Below, in pieces: positions 40,516 to 52,093 of a stretch of DNA of 64,000 nucleotides. The translations under genes and the position numbers were made by a program. Where the stretch lies: contig OY997659.1 of NCBI GenBank assembly GCA_963921795.1, positions 49,995,475 to 50,059,474 of the forward strand, written 5' to 3'. The first letter of the stretch is position 1. Every line of letters starts with the position of its first letter. The DNA is from Nannobrachium achirus. Lineage: Eukaryota > Chordata > Actinopteri > Myctophiformes > Myctophidae. The notes under the pieces were generated by a model. The model had not been told where the DNA came from. It saw nothing but the letters and a program-made list of their open reading frames with translations, and made no database searches.

Positions 40516-41068
40516 CAGGGACGTGCTGGCCATTGGGAAAAGCGGGACAACTCCCGAACGGCCGGTTCATTCCTGGCCGGTCCAGGCCGGCCATTAGGAA
40601 AAAAAATAAAATAAAATGTCGGCCTTCGTTCCATTTTGGGGGCTGGGCGGCCAACAAAGTAAATCGTCACTGTCTGGCAGAAACCTTGTATCTCCAAGTT
40701 TCAAATGTGTAGATTTTTTCGCAAAGCAAAGCCCTGCTTCATCATACAAGGCCGTTGCACGAAAGTAGTGAAAACAGCAGATCTACAAGCACACAAGTGT
40801 GCTTGTAGATCGGCTGTTTTCACTAGTTTAAATCATCTTTAAAATGATAAATACAAAACAAACGGTTTTGGACATTTTCCACCCGACAACGACGAAATAT
40901 AACTCATGTACAGTAATTGGCCCACTGGCTTGTCACTTGTCATGATCCGAAATGGCAAATCTTTGAGTAGCAGCAGCGCTACAGAGAGAGATCTCTCTCT
41001 ATAGCGCGCAATGAGGGCCTCTACAACTCTTTTTTCCCGGGCTGAATCAGGGGCCCAGCACGTCCCTG
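40516..41068. mobile_element. hAT-like element, family 3, with 11-bp flanking repeat
   Basis: Ends CAGGGACGTGCTGG and CCAGCACGTCCCTG. ATTCCTGGGGC stands directly on both sides, three bases longer than usual. Core palindrome at 40766-40832 with shortened centre. Confidence 0.9.
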
Positions 41069-41176
41069 ATTCCTGGGGCTCAGGCTGTTTGTCAGGGAGG
41101 CCCGTAGCCACGTCTCCATGTCACTCTGCCAGGCCTCATTAGCTCCAGCAGGTGTTAAGTGGCCCTGATTTCACAG

Positions 41177-41178
<2 letters not shown>

Positions 41179-41246
<68 letters not shown>
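41179..41246. repeat. (GT)n microsatellite
   Basis: About 34 GT units. Confidence 0.97.
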
Positions 41247-41249
<3 letters not shown>

Positions 41250-41624
41250 TCTTTTTAAACTCAGCGGCGATCACACATTTTACTTCTACTCCATTGCATC
41301 TCAGATGCAAAACCTCTACGTCTCACTTCATTACAGTTACTTTGTATATTTAGATTATTATTAGAAAACCAAATACACCCCCATTGTATACTTATTACTT
41401 AACCCTTTCTATTTGAAAGTAGGTCACAATGAGTCGTGGATCTGCAAAAAAAAGCTTGCGGTTTACTATGAGAAACGTCACAGCTTGTCCGCGTGTAGAC
41501 GTGTACATATTTTTACGGTCTATGGGTTTGCCGCTCTGATGTCACTATGTTGTCAGGGGAACCATTCTACCAGAAAGGGTTTGCCGCTCTGACATCACGC
41601 TCCGGCTTCACTGTGATGTCACAC

Positions 41625-41820
41625 TAACAGAATCCCTTTTATGCCCATACATGGAGTTCCCTGATGTCATCAATATTAATGATGCCCTGTTAAAGAGATC
41701 CCTGTGATGCCAGGGGGCACACATCCCTTTTATGCCCATATATGGAGATATGGAGATCCCTTTGATGCCAGGGGAACAAATCCCTTTTATGCCCATATAT
41801 GGAGATCCCTGATGTCCACA
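41625..41820. repeat. Tandem units with CCATATATGG words
   Basis: Three units of TCCCTTTTATGCCCATA(T/C)ATGGAG followed by a variable part. Related words occur at about 51200-51290. Confidence 0.75.
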
Positions 41821-42799
41821 TCACTGTGGCGCAACCTCGCCCTTTAGGGCGAGGTCGCTTGTCGCCCTGAGGCGTCTTACGAGTATTTTTGATACTTTTA
41901 CTTAACCACTTAAACCTTATTATGGTTGGGATGTATACTGTATACTATTGTAACTTCTGTTTTCCGTTATTGTGGGGATTTTCGCTGAAAATTACAATAG
42001 CCGAAGGAGAGCTTGTCGATCTGCTACTAAAAGTTTTCCAGGATGCTGGGGTTTATGTGGTTAACTCATTTCCGGCGATCCCCGTCGAAACCGAAGATTT
42101 CCCGCTGTACCTCTCTGTGATGCCCGAGGAGCCAGAAGATTTAATTAGCTTTAATCATTATGAAACGATTAAAAGTATGGTCGCTGTATATAGCCGCTTC
42201 GGAGACTTTAGGCCCGCCCCCTGACTGTATCCGGTCGTATTTCCCGTTTGGACCGGATCTAGGTTTCCATATCTGGTCTGACGTCCAATCGCAGCTCCGT
42301 TCGCATAGCTTTTCATTGTAAACAAGTGAGCTGACTGCAGGGCCATAGAATGGTCTGTTTTCCACGCGTTTTTTATTTATTTTGTAGCTGTTTGATTCCT
42401 CTACCCGCCTGGCATATGATCTGCGCACATATCGTCTGCTATGTGCGCGAACGTGCCCACTTGTTACCATAGCGCACAGCTGGCTGTCTCCAATGTTTTT
42501 TTCATGTAAACACTGGCAGATAAGCAGGGATTACAGCGTGGCAACGGATATGTCTATTTCAATGGGGGTTTTTTTATTCGAAAGCTGTCACCGAGTCTAC
42601 ACGTCTACTAGATGAGTCGCGCACAGATTGTGCACGATGCGTGCGCGTGCCCACGTTAAAAGGTAAGGACAATTTGGCAGCTGCTTACTACAGCTATGTT
42701 TAAAATGGCAGCAAAATTGTTAAGTTGAAAAAATAAAATAAAATAATAATAGGCTACTTCTTCCACCACACAATGTCGCACGACACACACACACGTCCA

Positions 42800-42977
42800 T
42801 TTTCACGACTTTTTCAAAAATAGCAGATCTACAAGCTCGCAGCGCGGCACTCGGTGCCGCGCTGTGAGCTTGTATATCTGCTATTTTTCCACTGGTTAAA
42901 GCATTCAATAATTCTAGGCCTAAATTGCTTAAACACGGGGAAATTGGATTATGTGTTTACTGTAAGAGAGGGGACAT

Positions 42978-42980
<3 letters not shown>
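42800..42980. mobile_element. hAT family 2 right end plus flank, locally duplicated
   Basis: Core palindrome at 42816-42890, then TTCTAGGCCTAAATTGC and a unique-looking flank (GGGGAAATTGGATTATG) that reappears at about 44465-44515. Confidence 0.75.
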
Positions 42981-43112
<132 letters not shown>

Positions 43113-43332
43113 CATTCAACAGCAGGCAAGGCAACTGGAGCAAATTATGCATGGGTACAGCACAACGTGCTACAATACAGCAAAACAAAACAAAACACAG
43201 TGTGAAAATAACAAATATAAAATGCATCCCAATTTGTCAAATAGACATTTCCACGAACAATAAGCCTTGTTGCAAAACAAAGGCCAGCTGTTTGTTAGAG
43301 ACATGAAATAAACTGCTTGCAACCGGACCAGA

Positions 43333-43336
<4 letters not shown>

Positions 43337-43385
<49 letters not shown>

Positions 43386-43396
43386 CCCCCCCCCCC

Positions 43397-43456
<60 letters not shown>
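43337..43456. repeat. (CT)n with central poly-C
   Basis: Two CT tracts around about 25 C residues. Confidence 0.95.
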
Positions 43457-43459
<3 letters not shown>

Positions 43460-43888
43460 CTATAAATTGTCCTTCAAATGAAAGTAACAGTGACAAGCAA
43501 CACATTTTTTTTCCTCGGGAATACGAGAGGAATTGTCCTTTATGAATTACTATCCCGAGCTCACAATCCCAACAGCACGACCTTGATATTTCTGAAACGT
43601 AGTGTACACTTTAGGGATGCTTTCATTTAGTGTACAACACACACTCTGTAATGAACGGCGATAAATCATTCACTTGCTCTTCATTAGTGTCAGGATCGGC
43701 TGGAGACGGGAAATAATTATAGATTTGGGTTTCCTGGGAGGATGGCCAGGTTAATAATTCAGGAACACGAAGGGCCGTAAAAGCAGCAGAGATCTGCGTC
43801 TCAAATTGACAAGTAAGTGCTTTGCTGCTTGTCTTGTTTTTCCTGTGAAGTTAAAGTCATCTCGGGGAAATTGGCTGTGCTACGTGCT

Positions 43889-44465
43889 TAATCCATTCAG
43901 AACGGGTACACTGTATTGTGTTTCATTATCTTATGCTTTAACTATTGAAAAATAGCAGGTATACAAGCTCGCAGCGCGGCACTCGGCTATTTTTGGAAAA
44001 TCGTGAAAATTCGAATTTTGACCCGATTCTATAAGTGTCTTTCGAATCCTTCTAAGATTTTTTGAAAGACCTATGTTTCTATGTCAGCAATCTGGCTCGC
44101 CATCGTCAAAGAAAAGGTCCTTTTCACTTAACTGGAGCTCAGTTAGTCTGTTCTTGAGAGACTACTATGTACAGTGGTTCTCAAACCTTTTCATGTGAAG
44201 GACCCCCAAAATGATATTTATTTGGCCACGGACCCCCATCTCAAAATATTTAGTTCCAGGGACCACCCAGAAGCAAAATTTGAGTTACAAACGTTCGCTT
44301 TGGAAAATACATATATTCAAAGATTTGCTCACATTTTCACGACTTTTTTCAAAAATAGCAGATCTACAAGCTCGCAGCGCGGCACTCGGTGCCGCGCTGT
44401 GAGCTTGTATATCTGCTATTTTTCACTGGTTAAAGCATTCGATAATTCTAGGCCTAAATTGCTTA
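43889..44465. mobile_element. hAT-like element, family 2
   Basis: Runs from TAATCCATTCAGAACGGGTA to TTCTAGGCCTAAATTGC. Palindromes at 43948-43990 (half) and 44350-44425 (full). Confidence 0.8.
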
Positions 44466-44753
44466 AACACGGGGAAATTGGATTATGTGTTTACTGTAAG
44501 AGAGGGGACATACGCAAAGCCCTTGTTGCCAGGAATAAGGGCTCATCTACGGATAATTACCTTTGCAAAAACAAGACAAAATGGTTTGACCTCAAACATC
44601 GAAGGCTTTCATAGGCATAATATTTGATACACACTCGGAGTCAGTGCTGTAGGTTAGCAATCCACAACTTTTGTTGTTGGTGTTGTTTTGTTGTTGTTTT
44701 TTTTACACCTTTTTCATGTTATGCCATTTAATTTCTCCCCCCCCACCCACACG

Positions 44754-44832
44754 TGTGTGTGTGTGTGTGTGCGTGTGCGTGTGTGCGTGCGTGCGTGCGT
44801 GTGTGTGTGTGTGTGTGTGCGTGCGTGCGTGT
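44754..44832. repeat. (GT)n/(GTGC)n microsatellite
   Basis: GT and GC-containing units; low complexity. Confidence 0.95.
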
Positions 44833-45300
44833 TGTCACTGCTGTTGTATCTTACTGATCACCTGCCAATGAGGGAAAGCAACCACTTAAACACTGTATGC
44901 GGTATGGTCGACCGGAGTCCCTCAGGGATCTACACTAGGGCCTTTTTTTTTGTTTGAATCCGACTCCTGTCACTGCGTGGGTGAAAAGAGGGATAAATGG
45001 GCAACTATATGGGCACATGCAGTGCCCACATACCCAGTAAACAGCAGAGTACCCAATACCCATAGCCTGGTTCCAGACCATAGACCCGCCCACTCTCAGA
45101 GTGGACCGTTTCTCTGGTCTGGAATTGTGTTCATAATAAGTGATTTCTGGAGCCACAGCTCCTCCAATTAGCGCAGTGGGGTGGGGGAGGGTTTAACAAA
45201 TAACCAATCTGTGCTGTCAAAGTCCCTCCCCTCCAGAAATCGCTCAAACAGGGCACGATGTCAGACTCAAGCTTCAGCTGAGTCTGAAATCAGGCTAGAG

Positions 45301-45734
45301 CAGTGGTTCTCAACCTTTTTCAGGCCGCGACCCCTAAAATAATCATATTTTAACTGGGGACCCCCAACCCTGACGAGCACTAAGAGCTGAGGAAATACAT
45401 TTTGTATATGGTTCTATTGTGAAAATAGCATATCTACATGCTCAACCTACAACGCCTCGCGTAGGTTGAACATGTAGATTGGCAATTTTCACAATTTCCG
45501 CCTCTAATATTTGACAATTTGGCCTATGTTTAATGTCATTTCATAGGCATTCAAAAGTCGTTAAATTGCTACTTTAGAAATTTGCAGATACCCTCTATAC
45601 ACTTAAACTTTATGTTGGTTTGTTTACTCGTGAGTGAGAAAACAATGTTGCACTTTAGGTTAATCATCTGGGGACCCCCCAAAATAATTTGGAGACCTCC
45701 CTGGGGGTCCCGACCCACAGGTTGAGAACCACTG
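45301..45734. mobile_element. hAT-like element, family 5
   Basis: Ends CAGTGGTTCTCAACC and GGTTGAGAACCACTG, perfect 8-bp duplication GGCTAGAG. Core palindrome at 45420-45496 reads ATCTACATGCTC, with ACATG instead of ACAAG, as in the other family 5 copies. Confidence 0.94.
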
Positions 45735-45807
45735 GGCTAGAGTACCCAGTAAACAGCATGTTTACTGCATGGGTGTTTTTTTTTATGTCAGTGGGAATTT
45801 ACTGTTT

Positions 45808-46028
45808 AGTTCCAGGGACCCCCCAGAAGCAAAATTTGAGTTACAAATGTTCGCTTTGAAAATGCATAATATTCAAAGATTTGCACACATTTTCACGACT
45901 TTTTCAAAAATAGCAGATATACAAGCTTACAGCGCGGCACCGAGTGCCGCGCTGCGAGCTTGTAGATCTGCTATTATTCTGTTATTTTCACTGGTTAAAG
46001 CATTCAACAATTCTAGGCCTAAATGGGT
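45808..46028. mobile_element. hAT-like element, family 2, left part missing
   Basis: Starts at TTAGTTCCAGGGACC and ends TTCTAGGCCTAAATGGG. Core palindrome at 45906-45980. A GT tract (46036-46085) follows. Confidence 0.75.
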
Positions 46029-46032
46029 AAAG

Positions 46033-46085
<53 letters not shown>

Positions 46086-46613
46086 CGTGCATGTAAAATT
46101 TGGTCAAATGTCTGCAATTGTCTGTCTGTGGGTGCAGTGAGTTTGTTGGGGGGTTGGGGGGTCTTTCCCATATTGGCCAGAAAAAAACCTCCACGTGTGT
46201 TTAAAGGAGACAGAATATAAATAAATAAACCCTAAAGTCTGTGGCAGACGGGCAGAGTCGCTGAAGCGTGCAGGTAAACAATGAAAGCAATTATATTTCA
46301 TATCTGGTCGGCTGAAAATAGCAGAAAGTAGGTTGCTTAGACATAACAAACGTGTTTATTATTATCCACAGTGCCCCTCCAAGAGATTTGAGGAACATAA
46401 TTTTTTTTCTTAAGTGATCATACGTTGTCAAAAACATAATTATTAAACGTGTTGCTGTTAGAATGATGTCTGTTTCCATGGCAGCCTTGGTAAATACAAC
46501 AACAACCAAGCACTGCGGATTGATAGATTAAATAATGTACTAGTAAGACGCCTCAGGGCGAGGTCACGCCAATTCTTGGCCATCTGGCCAGCTAGTGATG
46601 TATATCGGACCAG

Positions 46614-46615
<2 letters not shown>

Positions 46616-46661
<46 letters not shown>

Positions 46662-46663
46662 AA
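46616..46663. repeat. (TA)n microsatellite
   Basis: About 23 TA units. Confidence 0.95.
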
Positions 46664-47025
46664 GGCTGGGACTTTAACTGATTAATTGCGATTAATGAAT
46701 TACAGAAAATGAATGGGATTAAAAAAATTAACACACTTTAATCGCACTTAGTTTTTGCACCACAGAACCTTCAGTTTCGGGCATACTGATCATAGCGATG
46801 CACCAACCAAGAAGAGACAACAAACGCAAAGGCCGATCAGAGCGATTTGCTTGGCCCTATGGACTCACTCGTTGATTCACTCGTACAACAAAATATGTTT
46901 TACTTGAAAAAAGAAATGCTTCTCAGGTCAAATATCGATGTGCGATTAAAATGCGATTAATTGCGATTAATTAATCACAAGAGCCTGTAATTAATTAGAT
47001 TAAAATTTGTAGTCGCATCCCTGCC
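46664..47025. mobile_element. Probable hAT-like element rich in GATTAATTGCG
   Basis: Left part AAGGCTGGGACTTTAACTG and right part TTGTAGTCGCATCCCTGCC, with GCGATTAAT repeated at both sides. Typical of a separate hAT family; ends are not sharp. Confidence 0.5.
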
Positions 47026-47068
47026 CAAATATATATATAGCATATATATATAATTTATATATATATAT

Positions 47069-47196
47069 CGTCGTTGTCGGGTGGAAATCTCGTAGTGCTC
47101 GTAGATCGGCTGTTTTCACTAGTTTAAATCATTTTTAAAATGATGAATGCAAAACAAATGGTTTTGGACATACACGGTTTTCACCCGACAACGACG
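47069..47196. repeat. Bare P-type palindrome inside a TA tract
   Basis: 128 bp from CGTCGTTGTCGGGTGGAAA to TTTCACCCGACAACGACG, perfect outer arms, set in TATATA on both sides. It keeps the right arm of the core (CTCGTAGATCGGCTG). No hAT ends. Confidence 0.9.
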
Positions 47197-47266
47197 ATAT
47201 ATATATATATATATCGTTTTTATCTACTGATAGGGTAGCCTAGAAAAAAAAAGAAAAAAAACTTGC

Positions 47267-47467
47267 CCCAAGTGTTGAAGAGGCGGGACTTCCTGCAGCT
47301 GTAGACCACTTCCTGTTGACACTGCTCAGACCCAGAGACGACGGCTCTCAGCTGCTGAGGCGAGGCGCTGTAGTTGAAGCTCATGACGTAAGGAGCATGG
47401 ACAGAAGATCCATGGACCTTCACTGGAGCTGTGCTGTTGTGGGTCAGCACGGTCCACACCTTGTCAT
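47267..47467 (-). CDS. cntnap5: Exon E: CNTNAP-family, fibrinogen-like region, with GC donor
   Basis: This 201-bp exon encodes DDKVWTVLTHN, MSFNYSASPQQLRAVVSGSE and CRKSRLFNTW of the fibrinogen-like region. The acceptor TAG lies directly against a TG-rich microsatellite (TGTGTGTGTGTAG). At the 3' end the only phase-correct junction to exon F is before GCAAGT, a GC donor with otherwise perfect consensus. A GT four bases further on would break the frame. The joined codon is Asp, giving NTWDGIPLSWW, as in the family (NTPDGSP in human CNTNAP2, from memory). Confidence 0.93.
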
Positions 47468-47572
47468 CTACACACACACACACGCACGCACGCACGCACC
47501 CACCCACACACACACACACAAGCACACACACGCGCACACACGCGCATGCACACACGCATGCATGCACAAACA
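47468..47572. repeat. (CA)n/(CGCA)n microsatellite at exon E acceptor
   Basis: On the transcript strand this is a TG-rich tract ending in the acceptor TAG. Confidence 0.95.
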
Positions 47573-47718
47573 CAACAACAACAAGATAAGTTACACTTTA
47601 AAGATGTGTGAATTGTGAATAAAATGATATTTTAACCAGTAGGCCTATACTTTTTTTTTATGTTTTTTATCCCACGATGTTTGCAACCCATTTTTCTCAC
47701 CCGGTGACTACCTAACCT

Positions 47719-47812
47719 GTAGTCCTGGTTTCCGCTCTCCCCCTGCCGCGCCAGGGGACATTGGGGAGCACCCGGCTGGCTAGGGGGAGGTAGTATAGAA
47801 ACCAGGACTACT
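47719..47812. repeat. Inverted repeat next to SINE
   Basis: GTAGTCCTGGTTTC and GAAACCAGGACTAC enclose about 65 bp. Confidence 0.85.
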
Positions 47813-47814
47813 GC

Positions 47815-48036
47815 ATGTTTTTTAGTGAGGGCCTATGCCCAAGGAGACATGGGGAGAACATGCAAACTCACCACAGAGAGGCCCTATCGCCAACCCCACC
47901 TAGGGTGTGTGGGTGCTGATGACGCGGGTGGAGGAACACGCCCCCAGCGCCCACAGCTTCCCCCGGCGGGAATCGAACCCAGGACCTTCTAACTGTGAGG
48001 CGAAGTGCTAACCACTGCACCACCGTGTCCCCGCGT
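47815..48036 (-). mobile_element. tRNA-derived SINE
   Basis: On the minus strand the head reads GGTGGTGCAGTGGTTAGC (A box) and GGTCCTGGGTTCGATTCC (B box). The body ends with GAGTTTGCATGTTCTCCCC, a sequence common in fish SINEs (from memory). Confidence 0.85.
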
Positions 48037-48115
48037 TAACCAGTATACTTAATATAATCGAAACATCTGTTGGTTGGAACTTGGAGGTGGCTTCCCGTCC
48101 CTTCCAACTTTACTT

Positions 48116-48118
<3 letters not shown>

Positions 48119-48164
<46 letters not shown>
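48119..48164. repeat. (TA)n microsatellite
   Basis: About 23 TA units. Confidence 0.95.
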
Positions 48165-48169
<5 letters not shown>

Positions 48170-48772
48170 GAACGTTTTTCTGAACTTCGGTTAGGTTTTA
48201 AAATCGGCCTCAGGTCTAGACGAGTTAATAAAGTATTCAACGAATAAACGAATCATCCATTTTGTACACACTCGTCTCTCAAGAGTTATGGCGGTCCTTG
48301 AAATTTAATAAAAAAGTTTGAGAAGTACACCCTTACGGAAGACAGTCCTGAAGCAACGGCAGGGTGTGACACATTGTACGTTTGAATTGCCTTCCTTAAT
48401 ACTCCCGTGACATTATTACTGATATTTATCACTGCAAACTGATGAGTCTTGCATAGCAGATACAACAGGCTGATGATGATGATGATGCCTTCACAAAATG
48501 AGATTCTTTTCTTCTTCTTCCAGTGGCTGATAGGGGTTTGGGGGTGGGTGGCCGGGGGTTGATTAGAATAGGGGGCATATAATCAATCGTAGGAGGTATT
48601 AGTGCGATATTCTCACTTAATTGCCACCCACTCTGTCAGTGTCACTATTGTAAGTCACTGTGTGATCATAGCAACTGTGATACGGGTGCTGTCGGGGCAG
48701 ACACCTCTTATCTACATATTCCAACCTTTTGCGTGTTTTCATAAATCAACGTCCTACTCCATCACACTACAG

Positions 48773-49211
48773 CAGTGGTTCTCAACCTGTGGGTCAGGAC
48801 CCCCTGAGGGGTCTCCAAATTATTTTGGGCGGTCCCCAGATGATTAACTTAATGTGCAACATTGTTTTCTCACTCAACAGTAAACAAACCAACATAAAGT
48901 TTAAGTGTATAGAGGGTATCTGCACATTTCTAAAGTGACAATTTAAGGACTTTTTAACACCTCTAAAATGACATTAAACATTTGTCAAATTGTCAAATAT
49001 TAGAGGCAGAAATTAAAAAAAAGCCGATCTACATGCTCACAAGCATGTAGACAAGCATGTAGTGTGAGCATGTAGATCTGCTATGTTCACAATAGAACCG
49101 TGTTATACAAAATGTAATTCCTCATCTCTTAGTGCTCGTCAGGGTGGGGGGTCTCCAGTTTGAAATATCTTTGTTTTGGGGGTCGTGGCCTGAAAAGGTT
49201 GAGAACCACTG
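48773..49211. mobile_element. hAT-like element, family 5
   Basis: Ends CAGTGGTTCTCAACC and GGTTGAGAACCACTG, perfect 8-bp duplication CACTACAG. Core palindrome at 49019-49090 of the ACATGCTC type. Confidence 0.94.
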
Positions 49212-49224
49212 CACTACAGCGTCA

Positions 49225-49370
49225 CACAAAAGCATCAAATGTAGCAGATCTGCAAGCTCGAAATGCACCGCGGAACGACGCGTTCTGAGCTTGTAGATCT
49301 GCTACTTTTGATGCTTTAGAATTTGAATCCTGATGAGTTTTGGACATAACCGGTTTGCACATTTACCACG
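49225..49370. mobile_element. Palindromic element (P type), partial
   Basis: AAGCATCAAATGTAGCAGATC, an AAATGCACCG.../CGACGCGTTC centre, GAGCTTGTAGATCTGCTAC, then GAGTTTTGGACATAACCGG. Confidence 0.6.
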
Positions 49371-49889
49371 GTTTTTAAGGTCCCAGGATATGGCAAATAT
49401 GCCAAGCCCTGGCATGTTCATTTAAGCTCTCAGTTCTTTGTCTGATGTCATTCAGTTTCAGAACAGAAGAAAAAATCAAACCTCGGTTTGAGGTGAAGCG
49501 GTGAATTTTTATTCTATGTGTTCTAGAGCTATGAAATCTGTACGGGACACAAAAAGCCACTCCTTGGAAGCGGCTTTCACCGCTTCAATAACTAAATATA
49601 TTAAACAGAAAAGTATAGAAAATCTCTATAAGGTAACTACTTTTTTCATGACAGTTTTCATGACAGTATCGTTGTTAACTTTGTCATATTTACAACATTT
49701 CAGTAACCATATATGAGTAAAATAAATCATTTATATAAATATTTTTGGAAATCTCCGCGGGGAAAAAAAAATCTGCGGAACCACAAATTTCCTCCACTGC
49801 TCTGCTCTATACAGCAAACCAGAACGATTAGGCTACTCCAGTTCATAGATTATCCCCAGTAGAAAAAGAGCACGAATACAATATTATTA

Positions 49890-50096
<207 letters not shown>

Positions 50097-50823
50097 TTAC
50101 CATGACTTATAATACATTATGATACCACATGAGATTTGGTAGCTTATAGAAGTCAAGTGGCTGTATTTTGATTGTCTTAACTCATTTTGTGCTCCAGACA
50201 TGAACAGGTTAAAATGTACAGGCTGCCTCTCGCAGGTTCCGTCCGCGGCCAGTCTCTTATTTTGAAGGCCAGAAGTCCATTGCGCAAACATTTCCTGTTT
50301 GACGTCATGACGTCATTCACCGGAAGTGGTCATCTCCCCATGCAGTTGCAGTAATGGCCGATCGTTGCCTTTCAGCTTGTGTTTTTTTTGCGAGAATCTA
50401 ATGCCATCCTTGGCTTCAAAAGTGTTTTTTGGAGAAAATGGACATTAAAGATGAGATCGACCGTCGGCCTCCATGTTAAGGGATTACTATTTTGTGCACG
50501 TGGATCCGCGATGATGATGAATCGGCGAGTCCAATCGTGCCAGGACTTTCCAACGGACCGTAGGGTAAGAGTGCCAGCGTTACTCTATATACAGTATATT
50601 ACGCGAGTATACTCGGGATCGGCACTCCGAGTACTTGAGTATTTTTCACGAGTATTCTCGGGATCGGCTACAAATGGGTACGAGCTCTTATGCCTTAACT
50701 TAAAGGCCTGTCCATACTGTCTCCGACCACCACACTTTTCGTCGGAGAGTTCAGACTTTCCGATCTGCAGCTTTTCAAACTCTAATTCGGGGTAATGCTT
50801 TTCAGAAGATGTGAGTGACGTCA

Positions 50824-51021
<198 letters not shown>

Positions 51022-51066
51022 TTATTTACGGTAATTAAAGAGATATTTCACTTTCAAATAAAATAA

Positions 51067-51069
<3 letters not shown>

Positions 51070-51107
<38 letters not shown>
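51070..51107. repeat. (AT)n microsatellite
   Basis: About 19 AT units. Confidence 0.95.
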
Positions 51108-51109
<2 letters not shown>

Positions 51110-51416
51110 CTAGAAAAAGCGCTCCTCTGAGCACAGGTCTCCGCCAGGGAGTATGCGTGCTGTGTGCACAGTGTTTCAAACAGATTTTTTTCTTTTTCAG
51201 TCCCTTTTATGTCCTTATATGAAAAGTATGATGTCTTCAGTATATTCCCTTATACAGAATGGGCATGCCCCCTTTTGTGCCCATATATGGAGCCCGCCCG
51301 GCGGGCTGACCAGTCACGCAACATCACAGTAAAATCTTATAAGCAGGGAAAGTCTCAAGATAGGACAGGACGATCTGCCAAAGTTAACCTTCACAGCTGA
51401 CCACGACAGCATAGCC

Positions 51417-51420
51417 ACGC

Positions 51421-51505
<85 letters not shown>

Positions 51506-51530
51506 CACACACACACACACAACCACACAC
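51417..51530. repeat. (CA)n microsatellite
   Basis: About 55 CA units. Confidence 0.97.
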
Positions 51531-51691
51531 ACAGATCTAAATGTAATGTATTGAGCTTTAACAGCGCTGTGACAAACCTACAGTAAAGTATACGCCCACT
51601 GCTTCTAAAATCAAACCCTCATGTACTGGCCCTCCTGACTGCCAATGATAGCCATCACCCACCGTGAATAACTTGCACCGACTGCACTGTA

Positions 51692-52091
51692 GTTTTAGGC
51701 CTAGAATTATTGAATGCTTTAACTATTGAAAAATAGCAGATATACAAGCTCACAGCGCGCCACCGAGTGCCGCGCTGCGAGCTTGTAGATCTGCTATTTT
51801 TGAAAAAGTTGTGAAAATGTGTGCAAATCTTTGAATATATGTATTTTTAAAGTGAACGTTTGCAACTAAATTTTTGCTTCTGGGTGGTCCCTGGAACTAA
51901 ATATTTTGAGATGGGGGTCCGTCGCCAAATACATATAATTTTGGGGGTCCTTCACATGAAAAGGTTTGACACTGACATAGCAGTCTCTCAGGAACAGACT
52001 AACTGAGCTCCAGTTGAGTGAAAAGGACCTTTTCTTTGACGATGGCTGGCCAGATTGCTGACAAAGAAACATAGGTTTCTAAATGGGTTAA
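51692..52091. mobile_element. hAT-like element, family 2, interrupted at its right edge
   Basis: Starts TTTTAGGCCTAGAATTATTG and ends TTTCTAAATGGGTTAA. Core palindrome at 51732-51806. A family 11 element follows at once. Confidence 0.78.
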
Positions 52092-52093
52092 GG

